Of a stretch of DNA of 6,770 nucleotides, positions 1-5,235 are shown in pieces. The stretch covers positions 1-6,770 of the forward strand of contig CAMKHH010000066.1 of assembly GCA_946412445.1 (NCBI GenBank). Reading direction: 5' to 3'. The DNA comes from an uncultured Eubacterium sp. GTDB lineage: Bacteria > Bacillota > Clostridia > Lachnospirales > Lachnospiraceae. The notes beneath the pieces are model-generated. The model saw nothing but the letters and a program-made list of their open reading frames with translations. It made no database searches and was not told the DNA's origin. Both the position numbers and the translations under genes were made by a program. Numbering within the stretch: the stretch's first letter is position 1; every line of letters begins with the position of its first letter.

Positions 1-33
1 AATTTCCAATTGTCAACAGATTTTCTCATTTAG

Positions 34-156
34 TTATAACCAATATTTTTCAAACTCTTTCATTACATCCTCATACGGACGAAGTCCTGCCCATCCGCCA
101 ATATCTGACAGGGAACATGCAGCACAGCCGGCCCCCAATTGTAACGCATGCTCCAG
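34..156 (-). pseudogene. Out-of-frame C-terminal segment of the PfkB kinase
   Basis: In the frame -1 to the kinase ORF, 40 codons from 156 to 37 encode LEHALQLGAGCAACSLSD, then IGGWAGLRPYEDVMKEF and a short tail, then TAA at 34-36. The Ala/Gly/Cys/Ser-rich helix after LEHAL and the G-L-R-P-Y-E-D ending are the normal form of a PfkB C-terminus. The frame is intact and protein-like right up to its own stop, so the break is recent or artificial. It has no start or ribosome binding site of its own and is not a separate gene. Confidence 0.8.
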
Positions 157-1037
157 CCCAATCCTTTATAGGCGCTGTAGAGCACGCCGCTGCAAAATGC
201 ATCACCGGCACCTGTGGTACTTTTAATATATCCTTCGGGCAGCTTCAAGCTTGATACTCTCTTTATTTCCCTTGTACGGACATCCAGACCAAAACCACAC
301 TGAGGCGAATGGATTACCGCCCACTCCGAAACTCCAAGTCTTTTTAGCTCCTCCAGTGCCCGGGGAACATTTTGTTCAAGCAGTGTTTCATTTGCTGTCA
401 GTCTGATTCCCGTAATTCCTTCTGCTTCCACTTCATTTATAATGCAGTAATCTGTGTATTTAAGCGCAGGCCTGACGACCTTCCTCATTCTTTCATAATC
501 TTCTTCCGATACAATATCAATGGAGGTCTTCATCCCTCTTTTTTTGGCATCATGCAGTATTTTCGCGCCATGAGTTCCATATACCGGATCTTCTTCATCG
601 ACCTTCTTTAAAAGAAGCAGATATTCCAGATGGAAAATATCTGCTTCCACTTTATCCCAGTCTATATAGCTCTCATCATATATATCACTGGCGGCTGGCA
701 GATAAAAGAAAGTTCTCTGTTTGTTATCATTTGCCTCCATCGCAATTGTCATGGAAGTACTGCCTTCCATGGTTACATTATCAATGTTAATATTTGGAAG
801 CCCCTTAAGCGTATTCAAGACAAATCGTCCATTACTCCCTGTACCGATTACGGCACTTACTTTTAATGAAAGATCTCCATCTAATTTTGCCAGATCCATA
901 ATGAGGTTTCCGGTCCCTCCTACGCCTCTTTGAACCCCCCGGATATTCGTCAGATGCCCTTGTCTGGGATATGTATCCACCATATAATAATTATCACAAA
1001 TCAAAGTTCCCGCCACCGTAATCCCTTTTCCACCCAT
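63..1037 (-). CDS. PfkB-family carbohydrate kinase, 3' end frameshifted
   Basis: Cytoplasmic ATP-dependent sugar or sugar-phosphate kinase of the ribokinase/PfkB family. The open frame gives 324 residues. Visible motifs: the first family signature region GVGGTGN (38-44), NEVEA (near residue 200) as in the ribokinase NxxE motif, and the second signature TTGAGDAF (274-281) with catalytic base Asp279. GGGAGG at 1046-1051, 8 bases before the ATG, sets the start. The last 30 residues (295-324) do not look like a PfkB end. Reading one base back at the GGG at 157-159 instead gives 40 family-like residues and a stop at 34-36, for a 334-residue protein. The gene therefore seems to carry a one-base deletion. 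As written it lacks the C-terminal segment that helps form the nucleotide pocket and is probably inactive or unstable, unless the shift is a sequencing error. It is the last gene of the visible operon and would phosphorylate the ketose cleaved by the aldolase. The sugar is unknown. Confidence 0.88.
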   Translation of the reverse strand: MGGKGITVAGTLICDNYYMVDTYPRQGHLTNIRGVQRGVGGTGNLIMDLAKLDGDLSLKVSAVIGTGSNGRFVLNTLKGLPNINIDNVTMEGSTSMTIAMEANDNKQRTFFYLPAASDIYDESYIDWDKVEADIFHLEYLLLLKKVDEEDPVYGTHGAKILHDAKKRGMKTSIDIVSEEDYERMRKVVRPALKYTDYCIINEVEAEGITGIRLTANETLLEQNVPRALEELKRLGVSEWAVIHSPQCGFGLDVRTREIKRVSSLKLPEGYIKSTTGAGDAFCSGVLYSAYKGLGWSMRYNWGPAVLHVPCQILADGQDFVRMRM

Positions 1038-1054
1038 ACAACTTACCTCCCAAA

Positions 1055-1939
1055 TTATACTTCCAGGCTGAAAATCCGGATTGCTCTTTCGATATCCTCT
1101 TTCATAGCCTGTATACCAAGCAAAGGAATATCATGAAAGAATATATTGTCTTTCGGGTCTGCCCTGTCAAGTACCTTTTTCACCGCCTTGCCTCCCGCCA
1201 AAGAGACATATGTGTAGTAATTGATTTTACGGATTCCGTTCCTGATGGCTGTCTGGAATTCTTCTTTACTTAACCCCGATCCCCCATGCATGACAAGCGG
1301 GATATCCACACACTCCCTGATTGCCCGGATACGATTTAAATCCAGAACCGGTTTCCTGGTATAGATTCCATGAGTTGTACCAAATGCTATGGCAAGAGCA
1401 TCCACTCCTGTAGTTTTTACAAACTCCTTTGCCACTTCCGGATCGGTATATGCATCCTCCACATTGATAAAATCCGATTTTCCCATGCCACTCTCTTCAC
1501 TTTGGGATGTTTTCCCGTCTGAGGAAAAGATATGTCCGAGCTCCGCCTCCACAGTCACATTCACAGAATGCGCCCATCTCACAACCTCCCTTGTTGTGGC
1601 AGCATTCTTCTCATAATCGGAGGAAGAGGCATCTATCATAACCGACGTGAACCCCAGACGCATTGCCTGCATACAGCTTTCTATACAGGAACCGTGATCC
1701 AGATGTACACATATGGGAACAGAAGCTTTCTTCGCAAATTCAATCATAATTGGACCAATGACGTCCAGCGTAATGTATGGCTGGTGCACTTCCGCATACT
1801 GAAGGATGACCCCTTTGCCCGTCTCCCGGGCCGCATCTGTAACAGCAATGAGTGTTTCCAGGTTCGTTACGTTAAAGGCCCCGACCGCATAGCCTCCCTT
1901 TATTCCGCATTCCATAACTTCTTTTAAATTTACCAGCAT
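1055..1939 (-). CDS. Class II (zinc) ketose-phosphate aldolase, fructose/tagatose-bisphosphate aldolase family
   Basis: Cytoplasmic zinc aldolase that cleaves a phosphorylated ketose to DHAP plus an aldehyde; 294 residues, close to GatY/AgaY-type proteins. Motifs: the N-terminal GGYAVGAFNVTN (15-26); HLDHG (79-83) with catalytic Asp81 and zinc ligand His82; AELG (132-135); zinc ligand His190 in FGTTHG; zinc ligand His218 in HGGSG (218-222), whose glycines bind the substrate phosphate. The second phosphate-binding stretch reads INYYT (239-243) where relatives have INV-type sequences, so the pocket may differ. The active-site loop (about 136-160) looks slightly longer than in AgaY. ATG 1954 would add MEGLS, but GGAGGG lies between it and ATG 1939, so 1939 is preferred. 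It is 17 bases upstream of the kinase gene. A mono- or bisphosphate substrate cannot be decided; with one kinase present, a ketose 1-phosphate is as likely as fructose or tagatose 1,6-bisphosphate. Confidence 0.93.
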   Translation of the reverse strand: MLVNLKEVMECGIKGGYAVGAFNVTNLETLIAVTDAARETGKGVILQYAEVHQPYITLDVIGPIMIEFAKKASVPICVHLDHGSCIESCMQAMRLGFTSVMIDASSSDYEKNAATTREVVRWAHSVNVTVEAELGHIFSSDGKTSQSEESGMGKSDFINVEDAYTDPEVAKEFVKTTGVDALAIAFGTTHGIYTRKPVLDLNRIRAIRECVDIPLVMHGGSGLSKEEFQTAIRNGIRKINYYTYVSLAGGKAVKKVLDRADPKDNIFFHDIPLLGIQAMKEDIERAIRIFSLEV

Positions 1940-1946
1940 GGACAAG

Positions 1947-1952
1947 CCCTCC
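1947..1952 (-). promoter_or_regulatory. Ribosome binding site that sets the aldolase start
   Basis: GGAGGG on the minus strand, 7 bases before ATG 1939. It overlaps the alternative ATG at 1954 and so rules against it. MLVNLKEVM is also a normal beginning for this family. Confidence 0.75.
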
Positions 1953-1964
1953 ATTCTAAAAATT

Positions 1965-3089
1965 CTATACTTGTTTTATAAATTCATCAATATAACAAAG
2001 TGCCGCTCCCAGTGCTGATGCTTCTGCATTCAGATGGCTGACATGAAGATAGGAGCCATCTGTCTGAAAATTGCAGCGTGCAATAACCCTTTTTTTGATT
2101 TCTTCCAGATAGGGATCCAGATGCCATCCTACATATCCGCCCAGGACAACATCGCAGTCAAAGCTCACCTGCAGATTGTTAATCACGATTACAAGATAAT
2201 GCAGATATTCTTCCCACACCACCCTGCACTTTTCGTCACCCGCCTCCAGCTTCTCAAAGAATTTTTCCAAGTCTCCTCCTGTCGTATTCGACAAAAGCAG
2301 CGCAGAACAATATGCATCAACACAGCCAATCTTACCGCAATAACAGGGCCGCCCATCCGGAACCAGTGTCATATGCCCGAACTCTCCTCCGCGGCGGCCT
2401 TCCCCGCAGTACAACCTTCCATCCATAATTATGGCTCCTCCTACTGTGTTGCTAAGTAAGAGATAAAGTGCGTTTTTCCCCGTCTTTCCTGAGTACAATT
2501 CAGCAAACCCTCCTGCGTTGGCATCGTTAATAAAGCGGTAGGGGTAATTGAGATATGTGCTCAGGTCCTGATACAGATCCAGCGGCTCCTCCAGAAGAGG
2601 CGCATATTTCAAAGTCCTGTCATCCTCTCCCAGAATAGCAGGCAGAGAGATTCCCACCCCTAGAATATGATTAGGAAGCACGCCTGCGCTCTTCACCATG
2701 TCATTAACCATGCCTTTTAAGGTCTGAAAATATCTCTCATCTGCCCGGAAGGGAATCCGTCTCCGTACAGAGCTTAAAACACTTGCCTCCAGATCAACCA
2801 TGACCAGATTTACATGATTTTGGGTAATATCCAGTCCCAGAGCTGCTCTGGCCTTTGGATTACTGGAAATAATCTTTGCCTTCCTGCCCCCGGTAGACTG
2901 AAAGGTTCCCTGTTGTTCCACCAGTCCAATCTCCATCAATTCATTTAGATTCTGCGCAACTGTAGGAAGGCTTAAATTCAGCCGATAAGCAATCTCCTGT
3001 TTAGATATCTTTCTCTGAGCAATTACGGTACGGTAAATATTGTTTTTGTTTATTCGTTTCAGTTCTATATTGGTTGCTTTATCGAGCAA
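1965..3089 (-). CDS. ROK-family transcriptional regulator (NagC/XylR type)
   Basis: DNA-binding sugar-responsive regulator, 374 residues from the start chosen here. An N-terminal winged helix-turn-helix (about 28-70) includes ISKQEIAYRLNLSLPTVAQN. A ROK domain follows: GLDITQNHV (85-93) replaces the Gly-rich phosphate loop of ROK kinases, NDAN lies at 188-191, GEFGH at 235-239, and the zinc motif CYCGKIGC (249-256) adds three Cys to His239. Loss of the kinase loop plus the DNA-binding domain makes a regulator far more likely than a sugar kinase. The acidic residue after the zinc motif is Asp258 where Glu is usual. ATGs at 3122 and 3113 would add 11 or 8 residues but lack a ribosome binding site. 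TTG 3089 has AAGGAG 9 bases upstream and gives the common family beginning (M-x-x-KATN). It lies between the dehydrogenase and the aldolase, 25 bases before the latter's start, so it probably controls this locus. Whether it represses or activates is unknown. Confidence 0.92.
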   Translation of the reverse strand: MLDKATNIELKRINKNNIYRTVIAQRKISKQEIAYRLNLSLPTVAQNLNELMEIGLVEQQGTFQSTGGRKAKIISSNPKARAALGLDITQNHVNLVMVDLEASVLSSVRRRIPFRADERYFQTLKGMVNDMVKSAGVLPNHILGVGISLPAILGEDDRTLKYAPLLEEPLDLYQDLSTYLNYPYRFINDANAGGFAELYSGKTGKNALYLLLSNTVGGAIIMDGRLYCGEGRRGGEFGHMTLVPDGRPCYCGKIGCVDAYCSALLLSNTTGGDLEKFFEKLEAGDEKCRVVWEEYLHYLVIVINNLQVSFDCDVVLGGYVGWHLDPYLEEIKKRVIARCNFQTDGSYLHVSHLNAEASALGAALCYIDEFIKQV

Positions 3090-3098
3090 ATCGCTTTT

Positions 3099-3104
3099 CT
3101 CCTT
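3099..3104 (-). promoter_or_regulatory. Ribosome binding site supporting a TTG start for the ROK gene
   Basis: AAGGAG on the minus strand, 9 bases before TTG 3089. No comparable site precedes ATG 3122 or ATG 3113. The promoter position agrees, since a transcript starting near 3127 would leave the upstream ATG without a leader. Confidence 0.5.
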
Positions 3105-3133
3105 CCGGTGCATTTTCTGCATATTACTATCAA

Positions 3134-3160
3134 TTTATATCATATCCGGATATTTTTCAA
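3134..3160 (-). promoter_or_regulatory. Probable sigma-A promoter for the ROK regulator and downstream enzyme genes
   Basis: In the gap after the dehydrogenase gene the minus strand has TTGAAA (3155-3160) as a -35 and TATAAA (3134-3139) as a -10. The spacer is 15 bases, shorter than ideal. The -10 is preceded by TG plus one base, an extended -10 that can offset a weak -35. Transcription would begin near 3127. This leaves about 40 bases before the TTG start at 3089 but almost no leader for the ATG at 3122. No terminator was seen between the dehydrogenase stop and this promoter, so the regulator may also be read from upstream. Confidence 0.45.
3142..3153. promoter_or_regulatory. Candidate operator: 12-bp perfect palindrome in the promoter spacer
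   Basis: ATATCCGGATAT reads the same on both strands and lies exactly between the proposed -35 and -10 boxes, just upstream of the ROK regulator gene. A dimeric repressor bound here would block RNA polymerase, so autoregulation by the ROK protein is a natural guess. It does not resemble the AT-rich NagC/Mlc sites of E. coli, so the link to the ROK protein rests on position only. Confidence 0.35.
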
Positions 3161-3210
3161 GTAATATCGGGATTTGATTTTCAGGGTACTGTCAGCGGCA
3201 TCCTCCTGCA

Positions 3211-3975
3211 TCAAAACGAAACATATCCTCCGTCAACGATCACATCGGATCCTGTTGTATATCCGGATGCGTCACAGGCCAGATAAAGAATCGCCGGAAT
3301 CAGTTCTTCCGGCTTACCCATACGGTGCTGAGGAATCAGAGGCATCCATGCATCTTTCAGTTCCCGTGGTGTATCCTCTGACATAGGTGTGGCTATGTAA
3401 CCGGGACTTAAGCTGTTTACACGAATTCCGTAATCTGCCCACTCTATTGCCAGGGATTTCGTCATATGAATCACTCCTGCCTTGGAAGCATTGTAAGACG
3501 CCTGCCACTGGGGAATATTTACAATTGTTCCAGACATGGAAGCCATGTTAATAATGCTTCCATGGATTTTATTTTCAATCATTGCCTTCCCCACCGCACG
3601 CGCCACAATATATTCCCCCGTGAGATTTACATCGATGACTTTTCGCCACTCTTCAACAGTAGCTGTCAGTGTATCCTCATGAATGCAGATTCCGGCATTA
3701 TTAAACACTACGTCGATATGTCCGGAACGTTTCATCACTTCTGCTACGGCATCATCCACACCCTTTTCATCCGTCACATCGACTGCAATATCATAAGCCT
3801 TTCCCCCTTCTTCTATAATCATCTTTACTGTTTCCCCGGACAATGTCCTGCTGAAAATAACCACCTCAGCCCCGGCTTTTGCGAGCCCACACGCCACTAC
3901 CTGGCCGATTCCTCTTCGTCCTCCGGTTACAATGGCAACTTTACCCTTCAATCCGAATATATCTTCTAAATACAT
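3211..3975 (-). CDS. Short-chain dehydrogenase/reductase (SDR), probable sugar or polyol oxidoreductase
   Basis: Cytoplasmic NAD(P)-dependent oxidoreductase of the classical SDR family, 254 residues, the standard length. Cofactor motif TGGRRGIG (17-24), the DVTD adenine-side motif (66-69), and NNAG (92-95). The catalytic tetrad Asn117, Ser148, Tyr161, Lys165 is complete (YNASK at 161-165). The strand-2 end reads FSR (41-43) with a basic residue instead of Asp, which points to NADP(H); this is a prediction. The C-terminus has ASGYTTGSDVIVDGG, the usual tetramer and closing segment. A GTG at 3978 could add one residue, but the ATG at 3975 is 8 bases after AGGAGG and is preferred. Closest in style to gluconate 5-dehydrogenase and polyol/ketose reductases. 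With the kinase and aldolase nearby, interconversion of a polyol and a ketose is the likely job, but the substrate is unknown. Confidence 0.93.
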   Translation of the reverse strand: MYLEDIFGLKGKVAIVTGGRRGIGQVVACGLAKAGAEVVIFSRTLSGETVKMIIEEGGKAYDIAVDVTDEKGVDDAVAEVMKRSGHIDVVFNNAGICIHEDTLTATVEEWRKVIDVNLTGEYIVARAVGKAMIENKIHGSIINMASMSGTIVNIPQWQASYNASKAGVIHMTKSLAIEWADYGIRVNSLSPGYIATPMSEDTPRELKDAWMPLIPQHRMGKPEELIPAILYLACDASGYTTGSDVIVDGGYVSF

Positions 3976-3983
3976 CACATTCT

Positions 3984-3989
3984 CCTCCT
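3984..3989 (-). promoter_or_regulatory. Ribosome binding site that sets the dehydrogenase start
   Basis: AGGAGG on the minus strand, 8 bases before ATG 3975 and only 5 before the alternative GTG 3978. Another ATG at 3980 is followed at once by TGA in a different frame and is not a start. Confidence 0.75.
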
Positions 3990-4000
3990 GTTAAATTTTA

Positions 4001-4046
4001 AAAGACGCTTTGAAAAATAACTATGCATTTTCCAAAGCGCTTTTTT
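4001..4046 (-). terminator. Intercistronic hairpin, probable internal terminator/attenuator after the transporter genes
   Basis: The gap between the lipoprotein stop and the dehydrogenase start holds a 12-bp stem (4028-4039 with 4006-4017, one G-U pair) around a 10-base loop. It extends by AAAAG/CTTTT after a one-base bulge. In the operon direction the stem is followed by TCTTTT then A/T-rich sequence, a moderate U-tract. In the opposite direction it is followed by C and six T, so it could also work bidirectionally. Partial termination here would give more transporter than enzyme message. It could instead only protect the 3' end of the upstream message. I could not compute a folding energy. 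Confidence 0.55.
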
Positions 4047-4057
4047 ATATCTGTTTC

Positions 4058-5167
4058 TTACTGCTCATCAAGTATGGATTTCGCGCTTCCTGCTGTATAA
4101 CTATGCTGTGCTGCCTCATCTTCTGTAATCTGTCCCTGATCGATATACATCTGAATGAACTGATCCACATTATCAGAAGTACAAAGTAAGGAATCAACCG
4201 ATGTTTCAACAACCGTCTCCTCACCTGTCAGAAGCTTGTTTGCTGCTTCCAGATTTGCCGCCGCCAGTGCCGGCGGGTTCTGATATACTGCTGCCGTATA
4301 TACCCCATCCTTAATTTCAAGTACTGTTTTAGCCAGACAGTCTACAGAATAAATCTGCATGCCATCATAAGTGGAATCATCCTTCACAGCTTCATAAGCA
4401 CCATTTCCCAGCAAATCAGCAGTGGTAAGCATACAGTCAATACGCCCATAAGATGTCGCCCAGTCTTCCATGGTCGCCATAGCGGCGGCCTCTGTGGATT
4501 CCTCTTCCATGAAATCTCCGATGATATTGCAGTCTGTTCTTTTTTCAATAAACTCTGCCTTGATTGCCTCATAACGCTGTGTGGTATGAAAGTTTCCGGG
4601 CATACAGTTCAGTATGCCGACAACACCGTTCTTGGGAACATTCTCTGCGGCAAGTTTGGCAATCGCCTCCCCCTGCGCATATGGGTCACCGTCCACCCAG
4701 GACCCTCCCTTAAGATCACGGATTGCCGCATTCGTAGTAATACAGAAAATGCCTGCATCCAAAATCTTCTGGCAATACGGTCTCTGCAATTCTCCATCGT
4801 TAGGCTGGATGATGATACAGTCGTATTTTTTTGTGATACAATCCTCAATAATTGAGTTTTCTTTCTCACTGTCGGCCTGAGAATCGAAAGTGTCCAGCGT
4901 AAAGGTATCCGCATACTCCTTTGCCTGCAGTGTAAATTGATTTACAAGTTCTGCCGCAAAAGGATCTGACTGGTTACGGGCAATATATGCAACCTTAAAT
5001 CCGTCCGTTTTAGTCTCCGAAGAACCTGTTGTTTCCTTAGTCCCGCTCTTAGCGGAGCCTGATGAAACAGAATTTGCGGCGGAGTTCGAACCCTCCGAAG
5101 AGCCGCAGGCTGCAAGTGAACCTCCCAACACAACTACACACAATAATGCTAAAACCTTTTTCCTCAT
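4058..5167 (-). CDS. Sugar-binding lipoprotein of the ABC transporter, RbsB type (periplasmic-binding-protein-like fold I)
   Basis: Extracellular substrate receptor that hands sugar to the permease; 369 residues. The N-terminus is a lipoprotein signal: basic MRKK, a hydrophobic core, and the lipobox LAAC with the lipidated Cys at 21. A flexible Ser/Gly/Thr-rich linker runs to about residue 55. The binding domain starts at FKVAYIARNQSDPFA (57-71). Further family landmarks are the strand IIIQPND (118-124), Arg198 in TTQRYEA, TTADLLGNGA (248-257), YSVD (273-276) and YQNPPALAA (295-303). They lie where RbsB-like proteins place sugar-contacting polar and aromatic residues. A start 15 bases upstream (5182) would add MGGSI, but GGGAGGA lies between the two ATGs, 6 bases before 5167, so 5167 is preferred. 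It is last of the three transporter genes, as in rbsACB. A hairpin follows the stop. Specificity could be a pentose, hexose, polyol or deoxy sugar; I cannot choose. Confidence 0.95.
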   Translation of the reverse strand: MRKKVLALLCVVVLGGSLAACGSSEGSNSAANSVSSGSAKSGTKETTGSSETKTDGFKVAYIARNQSDPFAAELVNQFTLQAKEYADTFTLDTFDSQADSEKENSIIEDCITKKYDCIIIQPNDGELQRPYCQKILDAGIFCITTNAAIRDLKGGSWVDGDPYAQGEAIAKLAAENVPKNGVVGILNCMPGNFHTTQRYEAIKAEFIEKRTDCNIIGDFMEEESTEAAAMATMEDWATSYGRIDCMLTTADLLGNGAYEAVKDDSTYDGMQIYSVDCLAKTVLEIKDGVYTAAVYQNPPALAAANLEAANKLLTGEETVVETSVDSLLCTSDNVDQFIQMYIDQGQITEDEAAQHSYTAGSAKSILDEQ

Positions 5168-5173
5168 AATGCT

Positions 5174-5180
5174 TCCTCCC
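5174..5180 (-). promoter_or_regulatory. Ribosome binding site that sets the lipoprotein start
   Basis: GGGAGGA on the minus strand, 6 bases before the ATG at 5167. It overlaps the first codons that would be translated from the longer start at 5182, and so argues against that start. Confidence 0.75.
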
Positions 5181-5203
5181 ATTTACATTCATTTTTATAA
5201 TCT

Positions 5204-5223
5204 GCTCTGCAAAGCTGCAAAGC
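5204..5223 (-). promoter_or_regulatory. Small intercistronic hairpin between permease and binding-protein genes
   Basis: The 68-base gap between permease and lipoprotein genes contains GCTTTGC, a 6-base loop and GCAGAGC. These form a 7-bp stem with one G-U pair in the RNA. No U-run follows, so it is not a terminator. A TATAAA sequence follows at about 5194-5199. A role in mRNA processing or stability, raising the amount of binding-protein message, is possible but is inference from position only. Confidence 0.3.
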
Positions 5224-5235
5224 GAATTAATATAT

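Noticed and set aside
63..156. Programmed -1 ribosomal frameshift as the explanation for the kinase break
   Set aside because: The shift site ATTGGGC lacks a recognised slippery heptamer and I found no obvious stimulatory hairpin just downstream; a one-base deletion or read error is simpler.
1532..1927. 131-codon open frame on the plus strand opposite the aldolase gene
   Set aside because: It overlaps a clear aldolase with all catalytic motifs, has no recognisable protein features, and is a shadow frame.
1940..1964. Possible terminator between the ROK and aldolase genes
   Set aside because: A T-run is present after the stop but no stem precedes it, and the gap is only 25 bases, so cotranscription is expected.
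2034..2459. 141-codon plus-strand frame opposite the ROK gene
   Set aside because: Shadow of a motif-complete ROK gene; no supporting start signals.
1965..3089. ROK protein as a sugar kinase (glucokinase-like)
   Set aside because: The N-terminal winged helix-turn-helix is present and the Gly-rich ATP phosphate loop is replaced by DITQNHV, so a regulator fits better.
3466..3969. 167-codon open frame on the plus strand opposite the dehydrogenase
   Set aside because: It is rich in Cys, His and Ser as expected for an antisense reading, has no ribosome binding site of note, and lies wholly over a complete SDR gene.
4609..4914. 101-codon minus-strand frame inside the binding-protein gene
   Set aside because: It is an alternate frame of the lipoprotein gene, Arg-rich and low in structure, and the lipoprotein frame is intact across it.
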